Below are positions 26,888 through 36,393 of a DNA stretch of 64,000 bases, in pieces. The DNA is taken from NCBI RefSeq assembly GCF_900129785.1, contig NZ_FSRC01000001.1, positions 1,674,001 to 1,738,000 of the forward strand, written 5' to 3'. The stretch is from Algoriphagus halophilus (lineage in GTDB: Bacteria; Bacteroidota; Bacteroidia; Cytophagales; Cyclobacteriaceae). The notes under the pieces were generated by a model that made no database searches, was not told where the DNA came from, and worked only from the letters and a program-made list of their open reading frames with translations. The translations under genes and the position numbers were made by a program. Each line of letters starts with the position of its first letter. The stretch's first letter is position 1.

Positions 26888-29800
26888 ATGAAATACAATT
26901 ACCAATCAATCCGGGTATTCTTGATATGCCTTGGATTAGCGTTTACTGACTATGAGGTATTCGCACAAGATGAATCTACTACGGTGGATCCATCTTTTTA
27001 TAGTAGCTATAGCTGGAGGAATATTGGCCCTGATCGTGGAGGTAGATCTTTGGGGGCCTCTGGAAGTCCCGGAAGAAAAAATGAATATTATTTTGGCGCT
27101 ACCGGAGGAGGATTATGGAAAACCGTCGACGGTGGAAATGAATGGTTTCCTGTCACAGATGGAAAAATTTCTTCTTCTAGTATCGGTGCCGTAGCTGTGG
27201 CTGAAACTAACCCTGATGTGGTGTACATTGGAGGAGGAGAAACTCAGCTGAGAGGAAGCATCACCCAAGGTGATGGGGTTTACAAAACCACGGATGGTGG
27301 CGAAACCTGGAGGCATTTAGGGTTAAAAGAAACCCAGGCTATATCAAGAATTAGAGTCCATCCAACCAATCCTGATATTGTTTATGTAGCTGCATTGGGT
27401 CATCCTTATGGAGAAAATGAGGAAAGAGGTGTATTTCGCTCCACGGATGGAGGAAACAATTGGGAGAAGGTCCTATATGTAAGTGATAAAGCAGGTGCAG
27501 CAGATTTAATAATAGATCGGACCAATCCTGATGTCTTGTACGCCTCTACCTGGCAGGTGTACCGAAAAGCTTGGAAAATGTGGGGAGGTGGACCTGACTC
27601 CAAACTATGGAAATCAACGGATGGAGGAGATACTTGGACAGATTTGACCTCAAACCCTGGGATGCCTGAAGGTCCAATTGGAAAGATTGGAGTTACTGTC
27701 TCCCCTGCTGATCCCAATCGTGTTTGGGCAATTGTGGAAGCAAATGAAGGAGGAGTATTCCGCTCCGATGATGCGGGTCAGACATGGAAAAAGGTAAACG
27801 ATGAAAGAAAACTAAGACAAAGGGCTTTTTACTATTCTAGAATCTATGCAGACCCTATAGACAAAAATACAGTTTATGGGTTGAATGTAGATTTTTGGAA
27901 ATCCACTGATGGAGGTGAAACGTTTGATGTGGAAATTTCGGTTCCCCATGGCGATAATCATGACTTATGGATCGATCCAAATGATCCTATGCGTATGATC
28001 AGCTCCAATGATGGTGGAGGGGTAGTGAGTATCAATGGTGGCAAAACTTGGACAGAGGAAGATTATCCTACTTCCCAATTTTACCATGTTATGACCACTT
28101 CTGATGTTCCTTATCATGTAGCTGGTGCACAGCAGGACAACAGTACTCTTGCCATGCCTTCGGAAGGATGGAATCATATGTTAGGCAGAGGTCCTGGACA
28201 CGGTTATCATTATGCCGTTGGTGGAGGAGAAAGTGGATGGATTACTCAAAGCCCAACCGATCCGGATGTTTTTTATGCTGGTTCCCAGGGAGCACTATTG
28301 ACGCGCTATAATAGAAAAACCGGACAATACCGAGATATTCAGGTGTATCCAAGATTCTTCTCGGGCGAACCGGCTTCTGCCCTTCCGGAAAGATGGCAGT
28401 GGACTTTCCCGATCATGTTTTCTCCCTTGGATCCATCGATTATGTATACCACCTCTCAGCATGTATGGAAAACCACAAATGACGGTCAAACTTGGGAAAA
28501 GATCAGCCCGGATTTAACCTATGCTGACCCTGAGACTTTAGGTAAAACAGGAGGCGTAATTACCATGGATATGAATGGTCCGGAGATCTATGCAACAGTC
28601 TTTGCTTTAGCCCCATCTATGCATGATGTCAATACGATTTGGGCAGGATCTGATGATGGAAAAGTTCACATCACCCAAGATGGAGGGAAAAATTGGGTGG
28701 ATATTACCCCTTCAGATTTACCAAAGTTTTCCAGAATCAGCATCATTGATGAAGGTAAGTTCCAGCCGGGCACCTTGTATTTGGCGGCAAATAGGTATCA
28801 GGTAGATGATAGACAGCCATATGTGTTTAAAACCAAGGATTATGGAAAGACTTGGACTAAAATTATCGATGGAATTGAAGATGGACATTTCGCCAGAGCC
28901 ATTCGCGAGGATTTAGAAAAGCCGGGTCTATTGTATTTGGCTACTGAGCATGGCGTGTATGTATCATTTAATGATGGAGCAAAATGGCAGTCTCTTCAAT
29001 TGAATTTGCCTGATACCCCTATTAGAGATCTTGTTTTGAAAAATGACGATGTGGTGTTGGGTTCTCATGGCCGTGGGTTCTGGATCTTGGATGATATTAG
29101 ACCTTTGAGGGAAGCAGTCGAAGTGAGTGCAAACAATGAAGTGGCTTTATTCAAACCAGCTAACCCTATACGAGGTGTATACGATGCTGCGATCCAATAT
29201 TATTTACCAGAAGAGGCTGAGTCCGTAACCATCGAAATTAAAGACGTGGAGGGGAATTTGATCAATACCTATACTGGAACCAAAGGAAAAGAAGGTAGAA
29301 GTAATCCTGGTTTAAAGGAAGGCCTCAATACCTTTACCTGGAATATGCGGTATCCAGGGGCAACCGTATTTGATGGAATGATCATTTGGTCTGCACGCCC
29401 ACAAAGAGGTCCTATGGCCCCTATTGGAGAATATAATGTCACCTTGAAAACTGGAGATGTAGAGAAAAACACCTCTTTTAAACTGGAAATGGACCCAAAT
29501 CTCGAGGGGGTAACAGCAGCAGATATTCAGGAACAATTTGACTTGGCAATGGCGATCAGAGATAAAGTGTCCGAAGCAAATGAGGCAGTTATTTTGATTC
29601 GGGACATTCGGGCTCAGGCCAATGAGGTGAAAGCAAATGCCAAGGTAAAAGCTCAAATTGAGGATGTACTTTCGAAAATGAGGGTAATTGAAGAAGACCT
29701 ATATCAAGTACAAAATCAATCAGGTCAGGATCCTTTGAACTTTCCTATCAAATTGAATAACCGTTTGGCTTCCTTACAAAGAAGTGTGGAATCCGGTCAG

Positions 29801-29950
29801 GCTAAACCAACCGATGCATCCTATGTTGTTTTTGAGGAACTATCGGGTGAATTGGAAGAGCATTTATCTAAATTGAATGACATCCTAAACGGAGAGTTTA
29901 AAAAGTTAAATGAGGTCTTACCTGAGAAAATCAGTATAGATAAAAAGTAA
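26888..29950 (+). CDS. Exported VPS10/sortilin-like Asp-box (BNR) propeller protein
   Basis: A large extracytoplasmic protein of about 1020 residues. The ATG at 26888 is preferred over the TTG at 26867, since it gives a signal peptide ending in AFTDYEVFAQ. At least eight Asp-box motifs of the form S/T-x-D-G-G-x-T-W are spread through residues 70-740 (KTVDGGNEW, KTTDGGETW, RSTDGGNNW, KSTDGGDTW, RSDDAGQTW and others), as in ten-bladed sortilin propellers. A beta-sandwich (about 770-870) and a helical C-terminus follow. Databases often label such proteins glycosyl hydrolase, but no catalytic residues support that. Bacteroidota carry many copies; peptide or glycan binding is plausible. There is no C-terminal secretion domain that I can recognise. 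Confidence 0.85.
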   Translation: MKYNYQSIRVFLICLGLAFTDYEVFAQDESTTVDPSFYSSYSWRNIGPDRGGRSLGASGSPGRKNEYYFGATGGGLWKTVDGGNEWFPVTDGKISSSSIGAVAVAETNPDVVYIGGGETQLRGSITQGDGVYKTTDGGETWRHLGLKETQAISRIRVHPTNPDIVYVAALGHPYGENEERGVFRSTDGGNNWEKVLYVSDKAGAADLIIDRTNPDVLYASTWQVYRKAWKMWGGGPDSKLWKSTDGGDTWTDLTSNPGMPEGPIGKIGVTVSPADPNRVWAIVEANEGGVFRSDDAGQTWKKVNDERKLRQRAFYYSRIYADPIDKNTVYGLNVDFWKSTDGGETFDVEISVPHGDNHDLWIDPNDPMRMISSNDGGGVVSINGGKTWTEEDYPTSQFYHVMTTSDVPYHVAGAQQDNSTLAMPSEGWNHMLGRGPGHGYHYAVGGGESGWITQSPTDPDVFYAGSQGALLTRYNRKTGQYRDIQVYPRFFSGEPASALPERWQWTFPIMFSPLDPSIMYTTSQHVWKTTNDGQTWEKISPDLTYADPETLGKTGGVITMDMNGPEIYATVFALAPSMHDVNTIWAGSDDGKVHITQDGGKNWVDITPSDLPKFSRISIIDEGKFQPGTLYLAANRYQVDDRQPYVFKTKDYGKTWTKIIDGIEDGHFARAIREDLEKPGLLYLATEHGVYVSFNDGAKWQSLQLNLPDTPIRDLVLKNDDVVLGSHGRGFWILDDIRPLREAVEVSANNEVALFKPANPIRGVYDAAIQYYLPEEAESVTIEIKDVEGNLINTYTGTKGKEGRSNPGLKEGLNTFTWNMRYPGATVFDGMIIWSARPQRGPMAPIGEYNVTLKTGDVEKNTSFKLEMDPNLEGVTAADIQEQFDLAMAIRDKVSEANEAVILIRDIRAQANEVKANAKVKAQIEDVLSKMRVIEEDLYQVQNQSGQDPLNFPIKLNNRLASLQRSVESGQAKPTDASYVVFEELSGELEEHLSKLNDILNGEFKKLNEVLPEKISIDKK

Positions 29951-29960
29951 ACTAAATTAA

Positions 29961-30108
29961 AGAGGTTGTCTCTATAATAAGTATTCGATAAAAAATGTCA
30001 CATTCAGCATCCCAATCATTGAACGGGACTGAAATGTGGCATTTTTTTTTGATCAATATAGTGCAGTTCCTTTCATCTGAACACCTAGTTTATTAAGTGA
30101 CAACCTCT
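29961..30108. mobile_element. MITE-like element or IS remnant, 148 bp
   Basis: The ends are perfect 10-bp inverted repeats: AGAGGTTGTC (29961-29970) and GACAACCTCT (30099-30108). Similarity continues inward (TCTATAATAA against ACTTAATAA on the complement). A second, imperfect palindrome fills the centre. No transposase is encoded and no target duplication is obvious. The GAGGTTGTC-type ends resemble those of several IS families; this is an inference. The element starts 10 bases after the stop codon of the Asp-box gene. Confidence 0.45.
29994..30050 (+). terminator. Terminator hairpin of the Asp-box gene, inside the MITE-like repeat
   Basis: AATGTCACATTCAG (29994-30007) pairs imperfectly with CTGAAATGTGGCATT (30029-30043), followed by a run of T. 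The loop is long (21 bases), so folding may be weaker than in other terminators of this window. Confidence 0.55.
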
Positions 30109-30276
30109 GTTTTATTTTTCAGGGAAAGTAAATAAGCGATACTTTTTTGGAACTGTTGATAAAAAATGGCTGAGATATTTGACAGTCAAATTTTATAATC
30201 TTTAAAACCCAATCTCCTGTAAGCAAGTTTGAATGAGTATCAAACAATAAAATGGTACTACAAGTAAATTGGCCAA

Positions 30277-31311
30277 ATGAGAAAGCAATTCGGAGGTAAA
30301 ATCAGTAAAAAAGAGATTGAAGAATATAAAAAGATCAGCAATTGGGATGGAGAGAAATTCGTGAATTTAGAACCTACCAGTATGGATTTCAGTTTTCAGG
30401 CTCTTCCAAAGTTTCTTTACAAACAATTTTGTGAAAAAGAAGGCAGGGAACCCAAAAAGCCCCTACCCATTGTACCTTTCCAATCAGATAATTTTTTAGC
30501 CCCTTCCGAAAAATCAAAGTTCATTTGGTATGGGCATTCGGCGATTCTCCTTAGGATGAACAATAAAACCATATTGATTGACCCCATGCTGGGAACCAAT
30601 GCCTCTCCTATTGCGCCATTTTCTACCAAACGATTTAGCACCCATACATTAGAACTTATAGATGATTTTCCAGAGATTGATTTGCTATTAATGACACATG
30701 ATCATTATGACCATCTTGATCTGGATAGTATTAGGAAGCTTCAGCCAAAAGTGAAGCAATATTTTACAGGAATGGGAGTTGGAAGACATTTAAAAAAATG
30801 GGGGATTGAGGAGGATAAGATTATTGAATTTGATTGGTGGAGATCGGAAGCGTTTCAGGATATTCAAATTACCTATACCCCTACCAGACATTTTTCGGGA
30901 AGAGGGTTAACAGATCGAGCTAAATCCATGTGGGGTGGTTGGGCTTTTCAAACAGAGCAGGAGCGACTTTGGTTTAGTGGTGATAGTGGATATGGAAATC
31001 ACTTTGAGGAAGTAGGTGAAAGACTTGGTCCCTTTGACTTTGCATGGATGGAGTGTGGGCAATACAATGAGAATTGGAGCTTAATCCATATGTTTCCTGA
31101 AGAAAGTGTTCAAGCTGCAATGGATGCAAAGGCGAGGAAAGTAATGCCGGTTCATTGGGCAGGTTTCTCATTAGCTCAGCATCATTGGACGGATCCCGTT
31201 GAAAAATTTGTTGCATCTGCCCAACGAAAAAGCATTCCTTTCCATACCCCTGAATTAGGGGAATTGGTGGATTTGAATCAAGAACGACAAAACCAATTTT
31301 GGTGGAGATAA
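30277..31311 (+). CDS. NAPE-PLD-like metallo-beta-lactamase-fold hydrolase, cytoplasmic copy
   Basis: A metal-dependent hydrolase of the MBL superfamily. The metal motif is His141-x-His143-x-Asp145-His146 (THDHYDHLD), with later ligands in RHFSGRG, SGDSGYG and PVHWAGFSL. The overall pattern (IWYGHSAILL, IDPMLG, TPTRHFSGRG, LWFSGDSGYG, MPVHWAGFSLAQH) is that of the NAPE-PLD/UlaG-like branch, which releases N-acylethanolamines in animals; bacterial substrates are mostly unknown. There is no signal peptide. A second copy with a membrane anchor is encoded at 44491-45621 and is similar throughout the catalytic region. Confidence 0.85.
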   Translation: MRKQFGGKISKKEIEEYKKISNWDGEKFVNLEPTSMDFSFQALPKFLYKQFCEKEGREPKKPLPIVPFQSDNFLAPSEKSKFIWYGHSAILLRMNNKTILIDPMLGTNASPIAPFSTKRFSTHTLELIDDFPEIDLLLMTHDHYDHLDLDSIRKLQPKVKQYFTGMGVGRHLKKWGIEEDKIIEFDWWRSEAFQDIQITYTPTRHFSGRGLTDRAKSMWGGWAFQTEQERLWFSGDSGYGNHFEEVGERLGPFDFAWMECGQYNENWSLIHMFPEESVQAAMDAKARKVMPVHWAGFSLAQHHWTDPVEKFVASAQRKSIPFHTPELGELVDLNQERQNQFWWR

Positions 31312-31453
31312 TCACTTGATTTAGGTAATTGAATTTATGGGATTAATTCAAAAATTAAGAGGAGTGTTCTTGTTCCCTTTTTTATAAGTGGATCGCTTTA
31401 AAAGGAAATAATTGCTAACTTAAAGAGATACAGGTTACTATAAATTTATTACC

Positions 31454-32575
31454 ATGAAAAACACATACATTTTATTCCTATTTGGATTCCTGATGGCAGT
31501 AATCATGGCATTTACCTTTAAGCCTATTGAATTGCCTTATGGAATGGCGAAAGGAACTCCTGAAATTAAATCCATAACCTCTTTAGCTTTTGGACCAGAG
31601 GGAGTTCTTTTTATCGGAGACTCTAAAAGTGCGGCTGTCTTTGCTATTAATACCAAGGATAATGAATTTACCAATGAAATTACTTCGGTAAATATCCAAA
31701 GTATCGATAAGAAGCTTGCAAGTAAATTGGGGACTACTGTAGATCACCTATCAATTTTGGATATAGCCGTCAACCCCACCTCCAAAAAGGTATATATGGC
31801 TATCCAATCAGCAGATGGAACCCCTCTATTGATGACGCTTGAAGGAGATGAATTTGCTCCAGTATCATTGGAAAATATTGAATACGCTTCCGTCGAACTC
31901 AATAATTCTCCAGCTGAAGATGCCAAAGATGGAAGAGGTCGATCTTTACGGATTTCCTCGATTTCCGATTTGGGATATGCAGAAGGGAAGTTATTAGTCA
32001 GTGGATTGTCCAATCAGGAGTTTAGTTCTACTTTCAGAAGTATACCATTTCCATTCTCAGATATTCAAGATCATGCTTCCTTAGAGATTTTTCATGCTGC
32101 ACATGGAAGGTATGAAACTACCTCTCCTATTAAAACTTTTACGACAGCAGAGATTAATGGAAAGGATTACTTGGTAGCAAGTTATACCTGTACTCCTTTG
32201 GTATTATTTCCCATGGATGAATTAAAAGCCGGGAAACATATTAAGGGAAGAACGATTGCTGAAATGGGAAGTGGCAATCAACCATTGGATATTTTAAGTG
32301 TCAATAAGAATGGTAAATCCTACTTGGTAATGGCTAATTCAAACCGGCCAGTGTTCCGGGTAAATTATGAAGATATTGAGAATTTTGAAGGTTCTTTAAC
32401 TGAACCTGTTCCAGATAATTTTGCGACGGATGGGGTTGATTTTGTGTCCATGCCATTAACAAACGTTCAACAGTTGGATAAGATGGATGATGGAACCCTT
32501 ATTTTGCTTCAAAGAAAGTCCAATGGATCTTTAGATTTATGGTCAACAGATAAAGCAGATTACTTGCTTAGATAA
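31454..32575 (+). CDS. Exported beta-propeller-like protein of unknown function
   Basis: A signal peptide or anchor (MKNTYILFLFGFLMAVIMAFTF) is followed by strand-rich sequence with phrases such as TSLAFGPEGVLFIGDSKSAAVFAI, DIAVNPTSKKVYMAI and VASYTCTPLVLFPMDEL, which suggest a beta-propeller of NHL/SMP-30 shape. I do not recognise a named family. Its stop codon overlaps the ATG of the next gene (TAATG), so the two are translationally coupled and probably act together at the cell envelope. Confidence 0.65.
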   Translation: MKNTYILFLFGFLMAVIMAFTFKPIELPYGMAKGTPEIKSITSLAFGPEGVLFIGDSKSAAVFAINTKDNEFTNEITSVNIQSIDKKLASKLGTTVDHLSILDIAVNPTSKKVYMAIQSADGTPLLMTLEGDEFAPVSLENIEYASVELNNSPAEDAKDGRGRSLRISSISDLGYAEGKLLVSGLSNQEFSSTFRSIPFPFSDIQDHASLEIFHAAHGRYETTSPIKTFTTAEINGKDYLVASYTCTPLVLFPMDELKAGKHIKGRTIAEMGSGNQPLDILSVNKNGKSYLVMANSNRPVFRVNYEDIENFEGSLTEPVPDNFATDGVDFVSMPLTNVQQLDKMDDGTLILLQRKSNGSLDLWSTDKADYLLR

Positions 32576-33669
32576 TGAATCGTCGCTTACTCAAGGTCAG
32601 GTTATATTTTTTGTATAACCTGATTTTTTTTGGAACACTTCTATGTTCATCCTGCACTCGGGAGAAGGAAACAGATGTGATGATACGTTGGGAAAATAAC
32701 AAAGCCATCGCATTTCAAATTTCAGGTTCTGAGTTGAGTAAGGGTTTGGAAGTTCGACTTGTCCAAAACGGTGAGCGCTTATCTATTTTGGGGAAGACTG
32801 AGCAAAACCCAAATGGAATGGTTTTTACCCCATTGATTCCATTTACTAGAGGCTTGAGTTATGAGGTGGTATCTCAAGATCGAGTCTTGCAAACAGTCTT
32901 TATTCCTTTTGAGGAAGAAGAAGAACAAATTCCTAAACTTCTATCCATTTATCCAAGCCAGGATACTTTACCTGAGAATTTATTAAAGATTTATTTAAAA
33001 TTCTCTCTATCCATGAAAGAAGGCATTTCACAAGAACATATGGCCCTTGTGGATGCAAATCAGGATACCGTACCCTCCGTATTTTTAAACCTCCAACCAG
33101 AATTATGGAATGAGGATCAAACCATTTTAACCATTTGGTTAGACCCGGGAAGGATTAAAAGAGACTTAATTCCTAATCTGGAAATGGGTGCACCCTTGGA
33201 GCAATCCCAATCTTATGAATTATTGGTTTCTTCCAATTGGGAGGCAAAAAATGAAAATGCGTTGGATCAAGATTATTCCAAGCGATTTTGGGTTACCCAC
33301 AGAGATAGCATTTCTCCCAATCCAAGCACTTGGATAATTGAATCACCAACATCAAACACGTTTGAATCTTTGACCATTGCATTCAATGAGCCGCTGGATT
33401 ATTCCTTATTGAATGAAGTTTTTAGCATTAAAGGAGAGAATGATTCATCAATAGAAGGTGAATTTGAACTAGGGATTCATGAAAAATCAATTCGATTTGT
33501 TCCCAATATCAGTTGGAAGCCTGGAGAATATCGGATCCTAATAGAAAGTAGATTAGAAGATTTGGCTGGTAATAATTTGAATAGATTGTTTGAAAGAGAT
33601 CTGGCAGATTCTAAAGGTATTCCAGCAGATAATACACCTTTGAAAACTATCAATTTTCAAATTAACTAA
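32575..33669 (+). CDS. Lipoprotein with SbsA-type Ig-like (Big_5) domain
   Basis: The N-terminal signal ends in the lipobox LLCSSC. Two similar Ig-like segments are visible. One begins PKLLSIYPSQDTLPENLLKIYLKFSLSM; the other spans about residues 255-345, with SLTIAFNEPLDYSLL and IRFVPNISWKPGEYRILI, and ends in DLAGNNLNR. Such bacterial Ig-like domains bind surfaces or partner proteins. The start overlaps the stop of the upstream propeller gene by one base. The function is unknown; the pair may form an exported complex. Confidence 0.7.
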   Translation: MNRRLLKVRLYFLYNLIFFGTLLCSSCTREKETDVMIRWENNKAIAFQISGSELSKGLEVRLVQNGERLSILGKTEQNPNGMVFTPLIPFTRGLSYEVVSQDRVLQTVFIPFEEEEEQIPKLLSIYPSQDTLPENLLKIYLKFSLSMKEGISQEHMALVDANQDTVPSVFLNLQPELWNEDQTILTIWLDPGRIKRDLIPNLEMGAPLEQSQSYELLVSSNWEAKNENALDQDYSKRFWVTHRDSISPNPSTWIIESPTSNTFESLTIAFNEPLDYSLLNEVFSIKGENDSSIEGEFELGIHEKSIRFVPNISWKPGEYRILIESRLEDLAGNNLNRLFERDLADSKGIPADNTPLKTINFQIN

Positions 33670-33786
33670 AACATAACTGTTTGATTATGGTTAAACTTTC
33701 CTATTTAATATTTCTTTAAAAGTTTGACTAACTATATTTTCAATATGATTATTTTATGAATAATATTTTCAACTAAACTATATTTT

Positions 33787-34722
33787 ATGAAAAACAGTAA
33801 AATTTTAATTGGATTATGTTCTGGACTTATTCTTTTTAGTTGCCAGAATTTAGATGAGACCAATGATCTGGGACAGCAAAAATTGGCAGATGAAATTATT
33901 TACAGCGATTTAAAAGTACCAACAATTAAGGTAAACCTTAAGTCAGAAAATGCCAGAATTGCTGGGGAGGAGCGGGAAGTAAAATTGATGAAGGCGGAAT
34001 TCATTACCGCACCTGGAAGTGAACAAATGGGAAGAACTGTCATTTTTGACAATAAAGGAAGTAAACAGTTGGACTTTCATTTTAATCCGGATCGAAAAAT
34101 TTTCGGTACTTCTGATATGTCTTATTATATCGATGAGGTCAGACCTTCCTCTACCATTAGTACAAGTGATGCCACTGGTGCTTTAGAAAATGCAGCCCAG
34201 ACTTGGGAAGAAGTTTCTTGCTCTGAAATGGGGTTGTACCGTACGCCTACAGAGGCTGACCCCTACGGTATTGTTGCAAATATATTTGGATACCCAAGTA
34301 TTCCGGATGTAGTAGCCGATGTTTCTAACTTAGGATTTATGCCTGCTGAATTTTTTGACTTCTTGGCTCCAGGAGGCTCTAATTTCATTTTGGCAGTAAC
34401 CTTCACCTTTTCTTATGGCGGTGAACCAGATTTGAATGGTGACGGTAAAATTGATTCAGCTTTAAAGGAGATCTATTACAATGACAATTTCCCTTGGGCA
34501 GCGAATGGCGGACAGATTGATTTAGAAACTGTAGCACTTCATGAAATGGGCCATGGATTTGACCAAGCACATTTCGGAACAGGATTTATCAAGAAAAATG
34601 GTGAATTCCAATTTTCTCCAAGAGCAGTTATGAATGCTTCTTATTCAGGTATACAGCAAGATATTTACAGAACTGATAATGCTGGACACTGTGGAATTTG
34701 GGCAACATGGCCGAGTAATTAA
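33787..34722 (+). CDS. Metzincin-like zinc protease lipoprotein with Gly-to-Asp change
   Basis: The lipobox is LILFSC. The C-terminal half has a zinc motif, His252-Glu253-Met-Gly-His256-Gly-Phe-Asp259-Gln-Ala-His262, then a possible Met-turn in SPRAVMNASYSG. Metzincins carry HExxHxxGxxH with a Gly at the position of Asp259. All three His and the Glu are kept, so zinc binding is likely, but the loop after the second His may differ. The segment DLNGDGKIDSALKEIYYNDNF is a calcium-loop-like sequence. It is probably a surface endopeptidase of the M10/M12-like or M57-like Bacteroidota group. It is single-gene and ends at a clear terminator. Confidence 0.75.
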   Translation: MKNSKILIGLCSGLILFSCQNLDETNDLGQQKLADEIIYSDLKVPTIKVNLKSENARIAGEEREVKLMKAEFITAPGSEQMGRTVIFDNKGSKQLDFHFNPDRKIFGTSDMSYYIDEVRPSSTISTSDATGALENAAQTWEEVSCSEMGLYRTPTEADPYGIVANIFGYPSIPDVVADVSNLGFMPAEFFDFLAPGGSNFILAVTFTFSYGGEPDLNGDGKIDSALKEIYYNDNFPWAANGGQIDLETVALHEMGHGFDQAHFGTGFIKKNGEFQFSPRAVMNASYSGIQQDIYRTDNAGHCGIWATWPSN

Positions 34723-34740
34723 GGAAGTACAAATTCATTG

Positions 34741-34768
34741 AAGCCTCTGATTTTTCAGGGGCTTTTTT
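34741..34768 (+). terminator. Terminator of the metzincin-like gene
   Basis: AAGCCTCTGA (34741-34750) pairs with TCAGGGGCTT (34755-34764) with one G-T pair and a four-T loop, followed by T. It lies 18 bases after the stop codon and abuts the stop of the convergent gene. Confidence 0.85.
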
Positions 34769-35240
34769 ATGCCAATTCCTCTATCCTACCTTGGTAGTCA
34801 AACTGCAAATCTTCATGTAAACCTGAAAGGATTTTTTCAGCTTTAGAAAGTTGAGACCGGTACAAATTCTCGATGACAGTATTGGAATGTCTTAAGAAGC
34901 CATATTCCTTCATTCGTTCGCAGAAAAATAAAAGCACCTCTAACTGATCCGCTTTGTCTTTGCTAAGCTTTAAAAGCTTATTCATTTTTCTTCGAATCTT
35001 CTGAGCTGATTTCTTTGCATAATAAGAGTGTTCTCCCCGGGCATTTTGAAATTCCAACTCTAAATCTTCTTGAACCATTTGCACATAAAGTCCCGGTTGG
35101 TCCCTTCCATATAGTTTGAAGAATAGGTAGGCCTTGTTATCTCTACTGAACTTGCTTAATTCAATGATAAATTCTCTAAGCTCTTTTTCATCCAAATAGC
35201 TTAACTCTCTCTTTATTTCTGCCAGACTTGGTATTTGCAT
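34767..35240 (-). CDS. Small helical cytoplasmic protein, possibly DUF6155-like
   Basis: This 157-residue protein is strongly helical and charged, beginning IPSLAEIKRELSYLDEKELREFIIELSKF. The opening resembles DUF6155-type proteins, in which a short 'LSKEELIELLLDL'-like helix pair is followed by a helical bundle; I hold this only loosely. It has no signal peptide or catalytic motif. It lies 7 bp downstream of the DUF819 permease gene and is the third gene in the M20-DUF819-this gene run, so it is probably co-transcribed. Confidence 0.6.
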   Translation of the reverse strand: MQIPSLAEIKRELSYLDEKELREFIIELSKFSRDNKAYLFFKLYGRDQPGLYVQMVQEDLELEFQNARGEHSYYAKKSAQKIRRKMNKLLKLSKDKADQLEVLLFFCERMKEYGFLRHSNTVIENLYRSQLSKAEKILSGLHEDLQFDYQGRIEELA

Positions 35241-35247
35241 TGAAAAT

Positions 35248-36393
35248 TTAATTTAAAAGCTCAAATAGGTATATCGTCAACATCCCCCATCCAGTTCCAG
35301 TGACCATACTTAGGATCGCAAGCAAAATTGCATGTGGCATCAAATCCTTTCGATATGCTGCAGTGACTGCTGGAGCGGTGGAAATTCCTCCTAGGTTTGC
35401 CATGGAGGCTATGGGAACCCAAACCAAATTTAACTTCAGGATTTTAGCACAAACCAACATACCTACAAAGTGGAGGATTAACCAAATCACCACCACTAGA
35501 ATAAATACTAAGGGTAAGCTTAAATTGCTGAAGTCTAGTCTTAAGCCCAAGATAGCCATCACTAGGACAATACAGATTCCTCCTAATTGAAGAGAAAACC
35601 GGGTGTTCCAAATTTTGATTAGGTTTCCTAAAGCCAATCCGATTATCGATAAAATAATGACCATTCCCAAGAAGGAAATGTTTAGGAAAAAAATGATAGA
35701 GGAAACCCCAAAGAAGATTAGAACCGTAGAAAATGGAAATATTTTCCTGCCACTGTTTTTCAGATTAAGCTCAGACTGATCGGGAATTGGGTCATTGATA
35801 CCAAATAAGATATTGAATACCTCTCCTTTTTTGATGAATTGAAACATCAGAATGGTCCAGATATTGACCAAAATATTATCGAGAACCAACACAGAAAGAA
35901 ATAGGGATTCAGGGGTTTGTGCTAGTTCTTTTAAAATCAATTGGCTGGTACTTCCCCCAATCCATCCCCCGACAATAGGAACCAGACCTTTCCAAAAGCC
36001 CTGTCCTATAAACAGCTCTGAGGAATTTGGATCAACCCCCGAAAAAAGTAAAACGAGGATAATGGGGAGTGTCGCAATAAATAATGAACCCATAAAAAAT
36101 AGAACCAGTGGACGTATCCCCACGATTGCCAATTGGCGAAAAGGGAGCGCACTCATTACGGCTAATAATGTGATGGGAATTATCCAGTTGCGACTTAAAC
36201 TATGTAAGTAAACCTCAGAGAGATCCCAACCGAAAAGATGGGTAAAGCCTGCTGGAATCACATAAGCGAAAAGAATTGCCGGGAACCAGTCAAGAATTTT
36301 TTCGATGATCCGATTGTGTACCTTACTAATTCTAAGAACAAATACTACGGTGAGTAGAACAATACCAAATGCGATTAGATCTAGATTACCCAT
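35248..36393 (-). CDS. DUF819 family membrane protein (YjcL-like)
   Basis: An inner-membrane protein of 381 residues with about ten to eleven hydrophobic helices. Family-like motifs are GGWIGGSTSQLILKE, an inverted-repeat transporter feature, and the late STAPAVTAAYRKDLMPHAILLAI. DUF819 proteins are thought to be transporters, but the substrate is unknown. The start codon directly abuts the stop codon of the M20 peptidase gene (36394-36396), so the two are likely co-translated. That suggests uptake or export of a peptide or peptidase product, as an inference from position only. Confidence 0.8.
   Translation of the reverse strand: MGNLDLIAFGIVLLTVVFVLRISKVHNRIIEKILDWFPAILFAYVIPAGFTHLFGWDLSEVYLHSLSRNWIIPITLLAVMSALPFRQLAIVGIRPLVLFFMGSLFIATLPIILVLLFSGVDPNSSELFIGQGFWKGLVPIVGGWIGGSTSQLILKELAQTPESLFLSVLVLDNILVNIWTILMFQFIKKGEVFNILFGINDPIPDQSELNLKNSGRKIFPFSTVLIFFGVSSIIFFLNISFLGMVIILSIIGLALGNLIKIWNTRFSLQLGGICIVLVMAILGLRLDFSNLSLPLVFILVVVIWLILHFVGMLVCAKILKLNLVWVPIASMANLGGISTAPAVTAAYRKDLMPHAILLAILSMVTGTGWGMLTIYLFELLN

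Larger units (their letters stand above)
29951..30276. other. Intergenic region holding the MITE-like repeat
   Basis: This 326-base gap contains the inverted-repeat element and terminator hairpin listed separately. The remaining part, about 30109-30276, is AT-rich. I see no gene or clear promoter in it. Confidence 0.5.

Noticed and set aside
26888..29950. Calling the Asp-box protein a glycosyl hydrolase
   Set aside because: Asp-box repeats alone are structural; no sialidase Arg triad or catalytic Glu/Tyr pattern is visible.
35300..36211. Plus-strand frames over the DUF819 gene
   Set aside because: They mirror a hydrophobic protein on the other strand and have no start context.
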